Origin: Paraglaciecola hydrolytica
GTDB lineage: Bacteria; Pseudomonadota; Gammaproteobacteria; Enterobacterales; Alteromonadaceae
Assembly: GCF_001565895.1 (NCBI RefSeq)
Contig: NZ_LSNE01000006.1
Location: 128,965-192,964 of the forward strand
Length of the DNA: 64,000 nucleotides
Direction of reading: 5' to 3'
Shown: piece after piece, positions 1 through 7,833 of the stretch
How positions within the stretch are numbered: position 1 is the first letter of the stretch
Layout: the number at the start of each line of letters is the position of its first letter
Notes under the pieces: model-generated
Database searches by the model: none
Seen by the model: only the letters and a program-made list of their open reading frames with translations
What the model was told of the DNA's origin: nothing
Position numbers and translations under genes: made by a program

Positions 1-117
1 TACCTCGGTGACTTTAGGTATTTCGAGCTTGATTTGAGGGCCCGCCAGTTTAATACGGGCGTCCTCTGCATGATAGGGGGGCTCGTGCGATACGCTAGTT
101 TAAAACTGATGAAATAG
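1..117 (+). CDS. C-terminal fragment of an unidentified protein (5' end outside window)
   Basis: Frame 1 is open from the first base and ends at a TAG at 115-117, giving 38 residues that begin Tyr-Leu-Gly-Asp and end Lys-Leu-Met-Lys. The tail is basic and partly hydrophobic. I do not recognise the family. Its position beside glycosyltransferases suggests another polysaccharide-locus gene, but that is only context. It converges with the minus-strand gene ending at 149. The stretch could be a chance open frame, because only about 115 bases are visible. Confidence 0.45.
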   Translation, partial: YLGDFRYFELDLRARQFNTGVLCMIGGLVRYASLKLMK

Positions 118-148
118 AGAAAGCTTTCAAAACACGTGAAGGTTAATT

Positions 149-874
149 CTAGATCACACATGGATATCTTTTACGTGCAATTAAAGTACGGTTTTCAACG
201 GAAACATAATCTTTGACTAATTCTTTTGCCCAATAAGGTTTAAAGCATGGGGCATCATAAGACTCGAAACCTAGGGCATTTAATACAGTTGGGATCTTGT
301 ATTCTAAAAAATAAGCCTCTGGATACTCTCTATTTTTATAATATTCGAAAAATTCACGTGGTAATAATGCACATATAAATAAACTACAACTAATGATACC
401 TTCATAATTAAAGTTATCTTTCAGATATGAACGAAATTCATTTATTCTGTTTTCTTCGAAATTAGGCCACCAAGCTTGAACATTTTTAATGTTGCGAACA
501 CCAGGAATAATGAACTGATTAGCTTTCACATCACCAATAAAATAATCTAAAGGTTGGTACATGATTAGATCCCACTGCAGGATAAACACTCTATCCCAGC
601 TAAAAGTGCCACCAATCTGCCTATACCAGTCAACCAGCATTTGGTCTCCATTCAGCCATTTCCATTTCGCTGAAGCTTCTTTTTCAAATACGTAAAGATG
701 CTCCATATAAGTGGCTATTTCATCCAGCTCACCTAATTTAGACTTTTCGCCCCCATATAAACCATAAATAGGCATGTCTGGATTAAGTTTTTTAAAATGT
801 TCGAGTCTTTCTTGGCATAAAGGAATTTCCTTATAAAACCAAAATAAAATAACAATATTATTTTTTTTAGACAC
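149..874 (-). CDS. Uncharacterised protein, possible glycosyltransferase
   Basis: This 241-residue protein begins with a GTG at 874. An AAGGAA ribosome-binding site lies six bases upstream. It opens with a hydrophobic strand (IVILFWFYKE) followed by a region like a nucleotide-sugar fold. Residues around 100-110 (QWDLIMYQPLD) could be the acidic metal-binding strand of a GT-A glycosyltransferase. The sequence is rich in Trp and Tyr and has no signal peptide or membrane segment. I cannot place it in a named family. Its neighbours to the right are GT2 and GT4 glycosyltransferases on the same strand, which supports a glycan-assembly role by context only. Confidence 0.7.
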   Translation of the reverse strand: MSKKNNIVILFWFYKEIPLCQERLEHFKKLNPDMPIYGLYGGEKSKLGELDEIATYMEHLYVFEKEASAKWKWLNGDQMLVDWYRQIGGTFSWDRVFILQWDLIMYQPLDYFIGDVKANQFIIPGVRNIKNVQAWWPNFEENRINEFRSYLKDNFNYEGIISCSLFICALLPREFFEYYKNREYPEAYFLEYKIPTVLNALGFESYDAPCFKPYWAKELVKDYVSVENRTLIARKRYPCVI

Positions 875-904
875 GTTACATTCCTTTTATAACTCATATT
901 TTAT

Positions 905-920
905 GTGCAATTTATTGCAC
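905..920. repeat. 16-bp perfect palindrome GTGCAAT-TT-ATTGCAC
   Basis: Arms of seven bases (905-911 and 914-920) flank two T's. It lies 31 bases upstream of the GTG start at 874 and 55 bases past the stop of the GT2 gene at 975. No T-run follows on either strand, so an operator or an mRNA structure fits better than a terminator. Confidence 0.5.
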
Positions 921-974
921 TATAATTACTTCCATCACTATTTTACACGACTATGATTTTTGTCAGACGCTAAT

Positions 975-1922
975 CTAGATATTAGTGGTTTTTAGAGCAT
1001 CTTTTAGGTTTGTCCAAATGCCAATACAAAAGCCAATGTCTAATGCTGCTTGGCATTCTGTTTCTATAGCTTTTTGTGTATTAAGCGTAACTTGGTGATA
1101 AATCGTCAGAAAACATGATTTAATTATTCTGCCTAGCCGATATCTTGCAACTCCAAAAATATGCGGTATGTTTTTTTCTGACGTGGGTGATGGTGCCCAA
1201 ACCGCCATACCTAATCCCATTGCGTAACATCGTTTTCTCAGATAACTTCTTTGAAGCATATTATCTGTTATTCTATGAAATACTTCAGATTCAGGAATGT
1301 AAAGTCCTTTGTGATTGGCTAATACTCGACTCAAGAACTCTGATTCACTTCCGCTGATTCTTTTGCTCCCAATCGGACCTATTTTCTCGTTAAATCGTAA
1401 ACCTTCATCAAAAATATAACGTCTAAACGCCATGTTAGGACTAGAAGGAAGCACGCCATCCTCGTATGTTAATTGTTCTACACCTAAGTTTTGGTCTGCG
1501 TAAACAAATGAGGAAAACCACGCAGATGCTTGCCATGGCGGTTGTTTCGATTGCCAAACTGGTGTTATTTTTCCTCCAAAAACGGCTGTATCTGGATGTT
1601 CTTTGGATGCGGTGTACATGGACAGAAGCCAATTTTTTTGAGGAGTTATATCATCATCGGTAAATACAACTAATTCACCTTTAATACTTGCAATAGCTGA
1701 GTTTCTGGCTGAATTTTGTCCAGGCTTTTTTTCGATGATTAAAGAGATGGGTAATCGGTCGCTAAGGTCTTTTACTACTTGTTGGGTACTAATATCGTTT
1801 GCGTTGTCTACGACAATTATTTCCCAATCAAATGAACTGGGAAATTGCCCAACCAGGCCATTTAGCGTTTCTTGGAGAGAGGTCGCTCTTTTATGAGTGC
1901 ATATTAAAAGCGTTAATTCCAT
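975..1922 (-). CDS. Glycosyltransferase family 2
   Basis: The product is a cytoplasmic 315-residue GT2 enzyme that would transfer a sugar from a nucleotide donor to a growing surface glycan. The GT-A fold is clear: LLICTHKR at residues 5-12, the VVDNAND strand at 37-43, an RNSA segment near 73-76, and the metal-binding TDDD at 88-91. A conserved GSESEF-type acceptor region follows near residue 200. There is no membrane anchor, so it probably acts at the inner face of the cytoplasmic membrane. Only a weak ribosome-binding site precedes the ATG. It is followed on the same strand by the gene at 149-874. Donor and acceptor cannot be read from the sequence. Confidence 0.88.
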   Translation of the reverse strand: MELTLLICTHKRATSLQETLNGLVGQFPSSFDWEIIVVDNANDISTQQVVKDLSDRLPISLIIEKKPGQNSARNSAIASIKGELVVFTDDDITPQKNWLLSMYTASKEHPDTAVFGGKITPVWQSKQPPWQASAWFSSFVYADQNLGVEQLTYEDGVLPSSPNMAFRRYIFDEGLRFNEKIGPIGSKRISGSESEFLSRVLANHKGLYIPESEVFHRITDNMLQRSYLRKRCYAMGLGMAVWAPSPTSEKNIPHIFGVARYRLGRIIKSCFLTIYHQVTLNTQKAIETECQAALDIGFCIGIWTNLKDALKTTNI

Positions 1923-2060
1923 TTTAAATTCTATTTAAACTAAATTGATGTTTAAGTTTATGGTGTATCAAAATTTAATGCAATCGTGCTAAATATTTGC
2001 ATTTTTCAACTTTGGAGTAATAAGGCCTCTTACTAAATTGATTAGCAGGCAAATGAAGAC

Positions 2061-3206
2061 TCATCTGATTTTTCGAAATTTTACTGTCGCTTTATATAGG
2101 TCGAGCATGGTTTTAGCGCAGTCTTCCCATGTAAATTTCAATACTTGCTGGTGGCCGCGACTAATTAATCTTTCTCGAAGTTTGTAGTCTAGGCATAGGT
2201 TTCTCATTGCCTCTGCTAACTCGCTTGTTGAATCAGCGTCTACTAATACAGCTGCTTCCCCTGCAGCTTCTGGTAATGAACTGTTATTTGACGTGATAAC
2301 AGGCACCCCATAAGACATTGCTTCCAGTATTACTAATCCAAAACCTTCATATTTACTTGGGTATACAAATAACTCAGCATGTTGATAAAGTGCACTACGC
2401 TGTTCATCATCTATATAACCAAGTCTTATCACTCGGTTTTGTAAGTTATGCTTGACGATTAACTTCTCTACAGCTGAACTGTCGTCACCAGGCGCGCCTG
2501 CAAGCACAAGGTTATGAGGGATTTGAAGACAAATGCTTGCAAAACTTTCTATTAAGTGGGGAATATTTTTCCTAGGTTGAATGGTACCCACAAACAATAT
2601 GTAGGGGATAGAGCAGTCGGGTAACTTAGTTAAAGTAAGAGATAAGGCTTTTACGGTGGCTTGATTTGCATTTTCAAAGCCTTGGTAGATAACCGAGAGT
2701 TTGTTCTTACCTATACCTTCTTTTTCACAATCTAATGCTGTCGACCTAGACACTGTTACCACTTTAGTGGCTTTTAACATAGATTGGTTTGTCCATTGCT
2801 TCAGTATTCGATCGATTCCTTCGCCATGAACATTCATATAATAGTAAGCAATGTCATGGATTGTAACAATACTTGGAATATCGCCACTTAACGGAACATA
2901 GTGGTTTGGTCCATGAAAAACATCGATTTTATCTATGTGCAAACATAGTGGTAAATAATACTGCCACCAAATTCGGGGGTGCTCACTGAGCCAAGTGTCT
3001 GGAAATCGAAGAGGTTTATGAATTACATTTGGGCATGTTGCCAACCAATCCATTTGCTGTTTTTTTAAAATGCTTGTTTGGTAATAAAGATAATATTCAT
3101 TATCTTGATCAAGGAGCGTTAGTGATTCAACTAAGCCAATGATATAACGACTAATACCAGTCTTGTTCGATACTTTGACTGGTTCAATATAGATCCCTAC
3201 ACGCAA
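2061..3206 (-). CDS. Glycosyltransferase family 4 (GT-B fold)
   Basis: This is a GT1/GT4-type glycosyltransferase, 381 residues from the start I chose. An IYIEPV strand and the glycine-containing TGISRY loop lie at the N terminus. The C-terminal Rossmann domain has the FVGTIQPRKN strand and the EX7E donor-sugar motif within EGFGLVILEAM. The frame stays open further to a TTG at 3266. I prefer the TTG at 3206 because AGAGGT lies eight bases upstream and because family members begin at the MRVGIYI-like strand. The C terminus is short and basic. It is likely one step of exopolysaccharide repeat-unit assembly; the sugar is unknown. Confidence 0.85.
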   Translation of the reverse strand: MRVGIYIEPVKVSNKTGISRYIIGLVESLTLLDQDNEYYLYYQTSILKKQQMDWLATCPNVIHKPLRFPDTWLSEHPRIWWQYYLPLCLHIDKIDVFHGPNHYVPLSGDIPSIVTIHDIAYYYMNVHGEGIDRILKQWTNQSMLKATKVVTVSRSTALDCEKEGIGKNKLSVIYQGFENANQATVKALSLTLTKLPDCSIPYILFVGTIQPRKNIPHLIESFASICLQIPHNLVLAGAPGDDSSAVEKLIVKHNLQNRVIRLGYIDDEQRSALYQHAELFVYPSKYEGFGLVILEAMSYGVPVITSNNSSLPEAAGEAAVLVDADSTSELAEAMRNLCLDYKLRERLISRGHQQVLKFTWEDCAKTMLDLYKATVKFRKIR

Positions 3207-3556
3207 CAGGATGTACCTCTTTTTTAATATAAAAGCTAGAGTACGTGTTAGGTAATGGCTTTGCAATAATTTGTATTCTTGACATGTTTAATGGTGAATT
3301 ATACCGCATAAATTTTAGACGTCATCGGAACAACTCGTACTTGAGTGTATATTTAAAATATCTCACTGATTTTACTAAATAATGTTAACCTAAAGCTGAA
3401 GGTGTCGGCACATAATCTTTATTAAAATGTGTGTAAGACAGTAACAACATTTATTGAATCAACTACAGTGATTGTTTTATCCTTTCAATGTCAGTTGATA
3501 TTTCAAATTAATAAATTTTTTAGGTGAATAATGATAAGCAAAAAGTGTAATTAACC
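3207..3556. other. 350-bp divergent intergenic region of the polysaccharide locus
   Basis: The region separates the minus-strand GT4 gene from the plus-strand O-ligase-like gene and must hold promoters for both directions. It is AT-rich. I could not identify a convincing sigma-70 pair. A GGCACATAATC stretch near 3408 resembles a sigma-54 minus-24 element but lacks the GC at minus 12. The only clear translation signal is a short open frame at 3531-3554, listed separately. Confidence 0.5.
3531..3554 (+). CDS. Possible seven-residue leader peptide (MISKKCN)
   Basis: ATG at 3531 is preceded by TAGGTG at a good distance. The frame runs seven codons to a TAA at 3552-3554, two bases before the ATG of the O-ligase-like gene. 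That gene has no good ribosome-binding site of its own, so translation re-initiation from this mini-frame would explain its expression. Very short frames also arise by chance. Confidence 0.3.
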   Translation: MISKKCN

Positions 3557-4858
3557 ATGGGTGTAGTAATTTTATATTTTTTACTAATTACCACGGTTGT
3601 CAGGTCGTTTAAATATCAACAGACCTCAGTTTATGCCTATTATCTTATGTCCATTATGGCACCACAGTTTATTTGGTTTTGGATTTTCGAAGGCATCCCG
3701 GCATTTACCATTGCTGCCGGTACGGCTATAGCTGTATTTCTATTTCAATCACTTAACAAAAAACTCGACTTTTCCGTTTATCGCTATAAACAAAATATAT
3801 TGCTAATCATCTTTTGGGTGATGTTTAATCTATCTGATTATTTTAGTCCTATTGGGGCGTTTAGATCAGCGACCAGCTCAGTGTTAGTCCTTGATATTTT
3901 TAATACTATAATATTGATGTATTTCATTTCGCTGCCACTTATCAACAGTGAACAGTCCTTAAAAGTACTGGTTTTGTTGTTTTCTGGCTTGATACTGTAT
4001 TACGTGTACTGGAGTAATGATCAGTATTTTAGTTGGAATATGCGACAATTTTTGCATGGACGGTTGATGGGGCCCTGGAAGAGTCCTTATCGTGATGAAA
4101 ATAAGTTTGCCATGTTGTTTGTTACTGGTATGCCATTTTTGTTGTTTGGGATATTTTATTTTCGCTCTTTAATAATGCGTGCTGTTTTTGGATTCGGTTT
4201 ACTCCTTCTGTGGCATAGTATTATTTTGACAGGATCTCGGGGCGCGCTTGTGGCAATAGCCGCAGCTACTTTAGTATCATATTTACTCATTAAGTCGCGT
4301 TTGTTTGGAGCAATGTTAGTTTTGGGGCTAATCGCCGCGGTTATCTATCAGGGAGGGCAGTTATTAACTCGAACCACTGAGACCGTTGCGGCTGCAGAAT
4401 CACAGTCCGAACAGAAACTCGATCCGAGGCTCCAGTCTTGGGATACTGGATTAGGATTGATCTCGCAATATCCATTATTAGGTGTCGGAGTACAGCGTTT
4501 TCAAGAGGCAACACGTATATTCTATCCCGGTAGGCCAGCTTATGTAGCGCACAATACCTTTTTGAATTTTGCTGCAAATACAGGGATCATAAATGGTCTA
4601 ATTTATTTGAGTTTTTATTGGTTACAATTTAAACGTTTTAGACGAATACGTGCAAGTGAGGAAAATCCTCATTCAACTGTATCCTATATCAATAATTCGA
4701 CTATGGTCGCTTATACAGGGTTTTATGTTGGGTCAATGTTCTTAGACCTTATCATTTTTGAACCCTTCTATTTTTTACTTTTAATAGGCTTGTTGACTGA
4801 GCATATTTATAATAAGCAAAAGACGAATAGTACTGAAATTGCAGAGTCTCGGAGATAA
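3557..4858 (+). CDS. O-antigen-ligase-like membrane protein, exosortase-A-associated type
   Basis: This 433-residue integral membrane protein has about ten hydrophobic segments. A long periplasmic loop lies between residues about 270 and 340. The conserved ligase region has LTGSRGALVAIAAA near 225-240, followed by the loop with a PLLGVGVQRF-like stretch and a conserved His in AHNTFLN. The N-terminal layout matches the putative O-glycosylation ligase found with exosortase-A loci, which belongs to the Wzy/WaaL superfamily. It would polymerise or transfer lipid-linked glycan at the periplasmic face. It heads a plus-strand group with a GT2 and a sulfotransferase. Whether it acts as a polymerase or a ligase cannot be told from the sequence. 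Confidence 0.85.
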   Translation: MGVVILYFLLITTVVRSFKYQQTSVYAYYLMSIMAPQFIWFWIFEGIPAFTIAAGTAIAVFLFQSLNKKLDFSVYRYKQNILLIIFWVMFNLSDYFSPIGAFRSATSSVLVLDIFNTIILMYFISLPLINSEQSLKVLVLLFSGLILYYVYWSNDQYFSWNMRQFLHGRLMGPWKSPYRDENKFAMLFVTGMPFLLFGIFYFRSLIMRAVFGFGLLLLWHSIILTGSRGALVAIAAATLVSYLLIKSRLFGAMLVLGLIAAVIYQGGQLLTRTTETVAAAESQSEQKLDPRLQSWDTGLGLISQYPLLGVGVQRFQEATRIFYPGRPAYVAHNTFLNFAANTGIINGLIYLSFYWLQFKRFRRIRASEENPHSTVSYINNSTMVAYTGFYVGSMFLDLIIFEPFYFLLLIGLLTEHIYNKQKTNSTEIAESRR

Positions 4859-4916
4859 GATATTTCGTTGCACGACTGGGATTTTTGTTTTTTAAGATGG
4901 GTAGGAAAACACTGTT

Positions 4917-5786
4917 TTGTATAATATTGTCATGTTTGCACATAACGAGGGAAAACACATTGTTAACTCCATCACCAGTGTGTTGGATTCAGCAGATGAA
5001 AACCTTAATCGTTTTTATATTATAGCCAATGGCTGTACCGATAATACTTGTGCCGAAATCAAGAAAATTCAACTTATTCAAAGTGCTAAACTGTCATTAA
5101 TAGAATTAGAATTTGGGGATAAATGTAATGCATGGAATCACTATGTGCATGATATTGCTGACGATTCTTCCATTCATTTTTTTGTTGACGCTGATGTTAA
5201 GTTTGTCAAAGGTAGTTTTGGCCGGTTAAATGACTGTCTTTCTAGTAATAAGATAGCCAATGCTGCTGCGGGCTTACCTTTTTCGGGGCGAAATCAGCAA
5301 CAGTATCTTAACATGGTTAAACAAGGTCGTTGTTTATTTGGCAATTGTTACGCTTTAAAGAGAGAATTTATTGGATTAATCAGGCAAAAATCATTCTTTT
5401 TACCCATTGGCTTAGGCTGGATTGACTCAGCCATTACCAAAATCGTAAATCGTGACCTGGAGGATATTCCTAATCCGAAAGAGGGGCGAATCGTTTACGA
5501 TCTGGAAAGTGGTTATCATTTTGATAGTTTGTCTGTTTTTTCCAAAGAGGATCGGGAACTTTATGTCAATCGTATAGTTAGATATCGGTTGGGCAAACAC
5601 CAAGAAAAATATCTTGAAAAATGTTCATTTTTATCTTGGCCAAGGATACTAAATGAAATAAATACCGCGGTTTTAAATGATATTAAAACCAACGCTAAGT
5701 GGTTCAACCTTTTAGATAGATATTTTGTTGTAAAACGTATAATCCAACAAAACCAAAAATTAGAAAAAGTGATCAAAACCCAGTGA
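4917..5786 (+). CDS. Glycosyltransferase family 2
   Basis: The product is a 289-residue GT2-type enzyme. It starts with a TTG at 4917 behind a TAGGAAAA stretch. The next candidate, an ATG at 4932, would cut the first beta strand. IVMFAHNEGKH at residues 4-14 and the metal-binding DAD at 91-93 (FFVDADVKF) define the GT-A domain. The C-terminal third is basic and lacks membrane segments. Its stop overlaps the GTG start of the sulfotransferase by four bases, so the two are probably translated together. It would add one sugar to the glycan; its specificity is unknown. Confidence 0.82.
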   Translation: MYNIVMFAHNEGKHIVNSITSVLDSADENLNRFYIIANGCTDNTCAEIKKIQLIQSAKLSLIELEFGDKCNAWNHYVHDIADDSSIHFFVDADVKFVKGSFGRLNDCLSSNKIANAAAGLPFSGRNQQQYLNMVKQGRCLFGNCYALKREFIGLIRQKSFFLPIGLGWIDSAITKIVNRDLEDIPNPKEGRIVYDLESGYHFDSLSVFSKEDRELYVNRIVRYRLGKHQEKYLEKCSFLSWPRILNEINTAVLNDIKTNAKWFNLLDRYFVVKRIIQQNQKLEKVIKTQ

Positions 5787-6637
5787 ATAATTTTTATAAC
5801 CCGATATTTTTACTTGGAACGCAGCGTTCTGGCACAACACTACTTACTCGCATAATGAGCAGCCATCCTCGATTGTATATCCAGAATGAACTGCCCATGG
5901 ATGGCCTCTTTGCAAATCCTGTAACTAAAGAAGTATTGTTGCGCCGAATTGTGACAAAAATTTCAGATATGCATGGTGTATCTTTATCCATAGAAAGTGG
6001 TAAAGAACCCATTTGGGGATGGAAAGAACCTTTATTGACTTATGAGCTTGATAAACTTGAACGTTGTTTCCCAGATTCAAAATATATCTTAATTATCAGA
6101 GACGGTCGTGGTGTGGTGAACAGCTACATAGATAATCGTTGGGGCTTGGGTACCACAGCTTATACAGGAGCAATCAGGTGGCAAAAAGAAGTAGCACTGC
6201 AAATGGCATTTGCCAAAAAAATGCAGGATAAATGCTTAACTATTCGTTATGAAGATTTGGTACAAAATTTACCCGAAGTGCTTGTGCAACTCTGTGATTT
6301 TATCGGCGTTGAGTTTTCTGAGCACATGCTAGAATTTCACAATAAAAAATTAGATTTTCAAGTCAATCGGGAAAATGTTAATACCACTAAACCTGCTGAT
6401 CAGTCCCACAGCGATAAATGGCGTAAAGCATTGTCTGCTCGAGAAATAGCTTTAGTTGAATTGGTCGCTAGTGAGGAGCTTAAGGCGAATGGTTATGCTC
6501 TCGACCAAAAGTCCATTTCACCAAGCTGGTTAGAATTAATTTATTATCGTATACACCAAAAAATAGTAGGTGAGTTTCAGCTCCAATATAAATGGAAGTA
6601 TCGTGATAAGCTAAAAAAATTAGGTTTTGTTAAATAG
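5783..6637 (+). CDS. Sulfotransferase family protein
   Basis: This 284-residue protein carries the PAPS-binding signature of sulfotransferases. The 5'-phosphosulfate loop RSGTTLL is at residues 15-21, after a hydrophobic strand. The 3'-phosphate element is IIRDGRGVVNSY, near residue 110. It starts with GTG and overlaps the upstream GT2 by four bases (GTGA). The substrate is most plausibly a hydroxyl of the locus polysaccharide, because it sits among glycosyltransferases and sulfated exopolysaccharides are common in marine bacteria. A tyrosyl or lipid substrate cannot be excluded. No signal peptide is visible, so sulfation would be cytoplasmic. Confidence 0.85.
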   Translation: MNNFYNPIFLLGTQRSGTTLLTRIMSSHPRLYIQNELPMDGLFANPVTKEVLLRRIVTKISDMHGVSLSIESGKEPIWGWKEPLLTYELDKLERCFPDSKYILIIRDGRGVVNSYIDNRWGLGTTAYTGAIRWQKEVALQMAFAKKMQDKCLTIRYEDLVQNLPEVLVQLCDFIGVEFSEHMLEFHNKKLDFQVNRENVNTTKPADQSHSDKWRKALSAREIALVELVASEELKANGYALDQKSISPSWLELIYYRIHQKIVGEFQLQYKWKYRDKLKKLGFVK

Positions 6638-6717
6638 TTCTTTCAATCTTTATATGGGATTGTGATTAAGTCTTTGCTTTTGATTAGTCGAATTTAGAAT
6701 TGTCGTTTTATATATCT

Positions 6718-7833
6718 TTAACCGCTTTTATAGAGTTCACTAAAGCGTTTGACCATGACAGTTACCTTAAATAAGCGGCTAAATCTTTGCAGGCTAGCTA
6801 TTTCATATTCATTGCGTAATGCTTCATCGTTTACCAGTTTTAAAATAGCCTGAGAAAACTCGGCAGTAGCATCATTGCTGGTGACTATTCCATTTCCTCT
6901 ATCAGCTATTACCTCTTTATTACCTCCCGCATCCGTTACCACACAAGGTTTACCCAGTGACATTGCTTCAAGTAAGGTCATAGAAGTACCTTCACTTAAA
7001 GATGAAAGTAGGTAGATGTCCATCATTGCCAGTAGGGCTTGGGGTTTAGATTCGTAGCCAGTCAAAATAACCTGAGTACTTAAATCCAAGTCCTTGATCA
7101 GTGTCTCAATATTCTGTCTTTCTTCACCATCTCCTACTATCACTAATTTAGCTGCAATACCCGCATCGATAACTTGTTTAAAGGCTTTGAGCATCATAGT
7201 GTGGTTTTTAATCGGGTCGAGCCTCGCAATGGTGCCCAAACATAGTTCATGCTCAGCGATGTGGTATTGTTTTTTCAGCCGAGTGACTTCTTGCTCAGTA
7301 TAAGTTACCGGAGCAATGCCGTTATAAATCACTTCAATGCAATTGCGTGGAATATTTTCATAGATAACTAGCGCATCTTTGGTGGCGGCGGATATCGCGG
7401 TGGTTGCGGTGGTAAAGCGATTTAACACTGGGTTAATCAGTTTACGTTTCCAACTACTACTATCAGGGTAAAAACGCCCGTGCTCGGTAAATATTACTTT
7501 TGTTTTAGTGCCTATTGCAGCCAATACACCATAAATCCATGGGGTGTACTGATGGCAGTGAACCACAGAAATTTTATTGTTTTTGATATGTTGGCGGATT
7601 GTCTTAATTAAACCTAGATCAAAACCAGGCAGCCTGGCATGACTGGTAATACTTATACCTTTGGCGAGTAGGTCGTCGGCAAAGGGACCTAGTGGCGATT
7701 CAATGCAAAAAATACTCATATCAAATAGGCTGCTATCAGAGCCTTCAATAATATTTTTTATCACCATTTCAGTGCCACCTATACGCATGTCATAGGTGAT
7801 ATGCATTACAGATGTTTTCTTGTCTTGGTTCAT
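6718..7833 (-). CDS. Glycosyltransferase family 4, PEP-CTERM/exosortase-locus type
   Basis: This GT-B glycosyltransferase has 371 residues. The N-terminal domain carries the MRIGGTEM glycine loop (residues 16-23) and VVHCHQYTPW. The C-terminal domain has GTIARLDPIKN and the donor motif region EGTSMTLLEAM. The MRIGGTE start and HCHQY pattern resemble the sugar transferases recurrently found with EpsH-type exosortases. Its ATG overlaps the stop of the amidotransferase gene by four bases, making it the last gene of the nine-gene minus-strand run that begins with prsT. It probably adds a sugar to the lipid-linked repeat unit. Confidence 0.87.
   Translation of the reverse strand: MNQDKKTSVMHITYDMRIGGTEMVIKNIIEGSDSSLFDMSIFCIESPLGPFADDLLAKGISITSHARLPGFDLGLIKTIRQHIKNNKISVVHCHQYTPWIYGVLAAIGTKTKVIFTEHGRFYPDSSSWKRKLINPVLNRFTTATTAISAATKDALVIYENIPRNCIEVIYNGIAPVTYTEQEVTRLKKQYHIAEHELCLGTIARLDPIKNHTMMLKAFKQVIDAGIAAKLVIVGDGEERQNIETLIKDLDLSTQVILTGYESKPQALLAMMDIYLLSSLSEGTSMTLLEAMSLGKPCVVTDAGGNKEVIADRGNGIVTSNDATAEFSQAILKLVNDEALRNEYEIASLQRFSRLFKVTVMVKRFSELYKSG

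Noticed and set aside
3400-3425. Sigma-54 promoter before the O-ligase-like gene
   Set aside because: GGCACATAATC resembles the minus-24 element, but no GC is found at minus 12.
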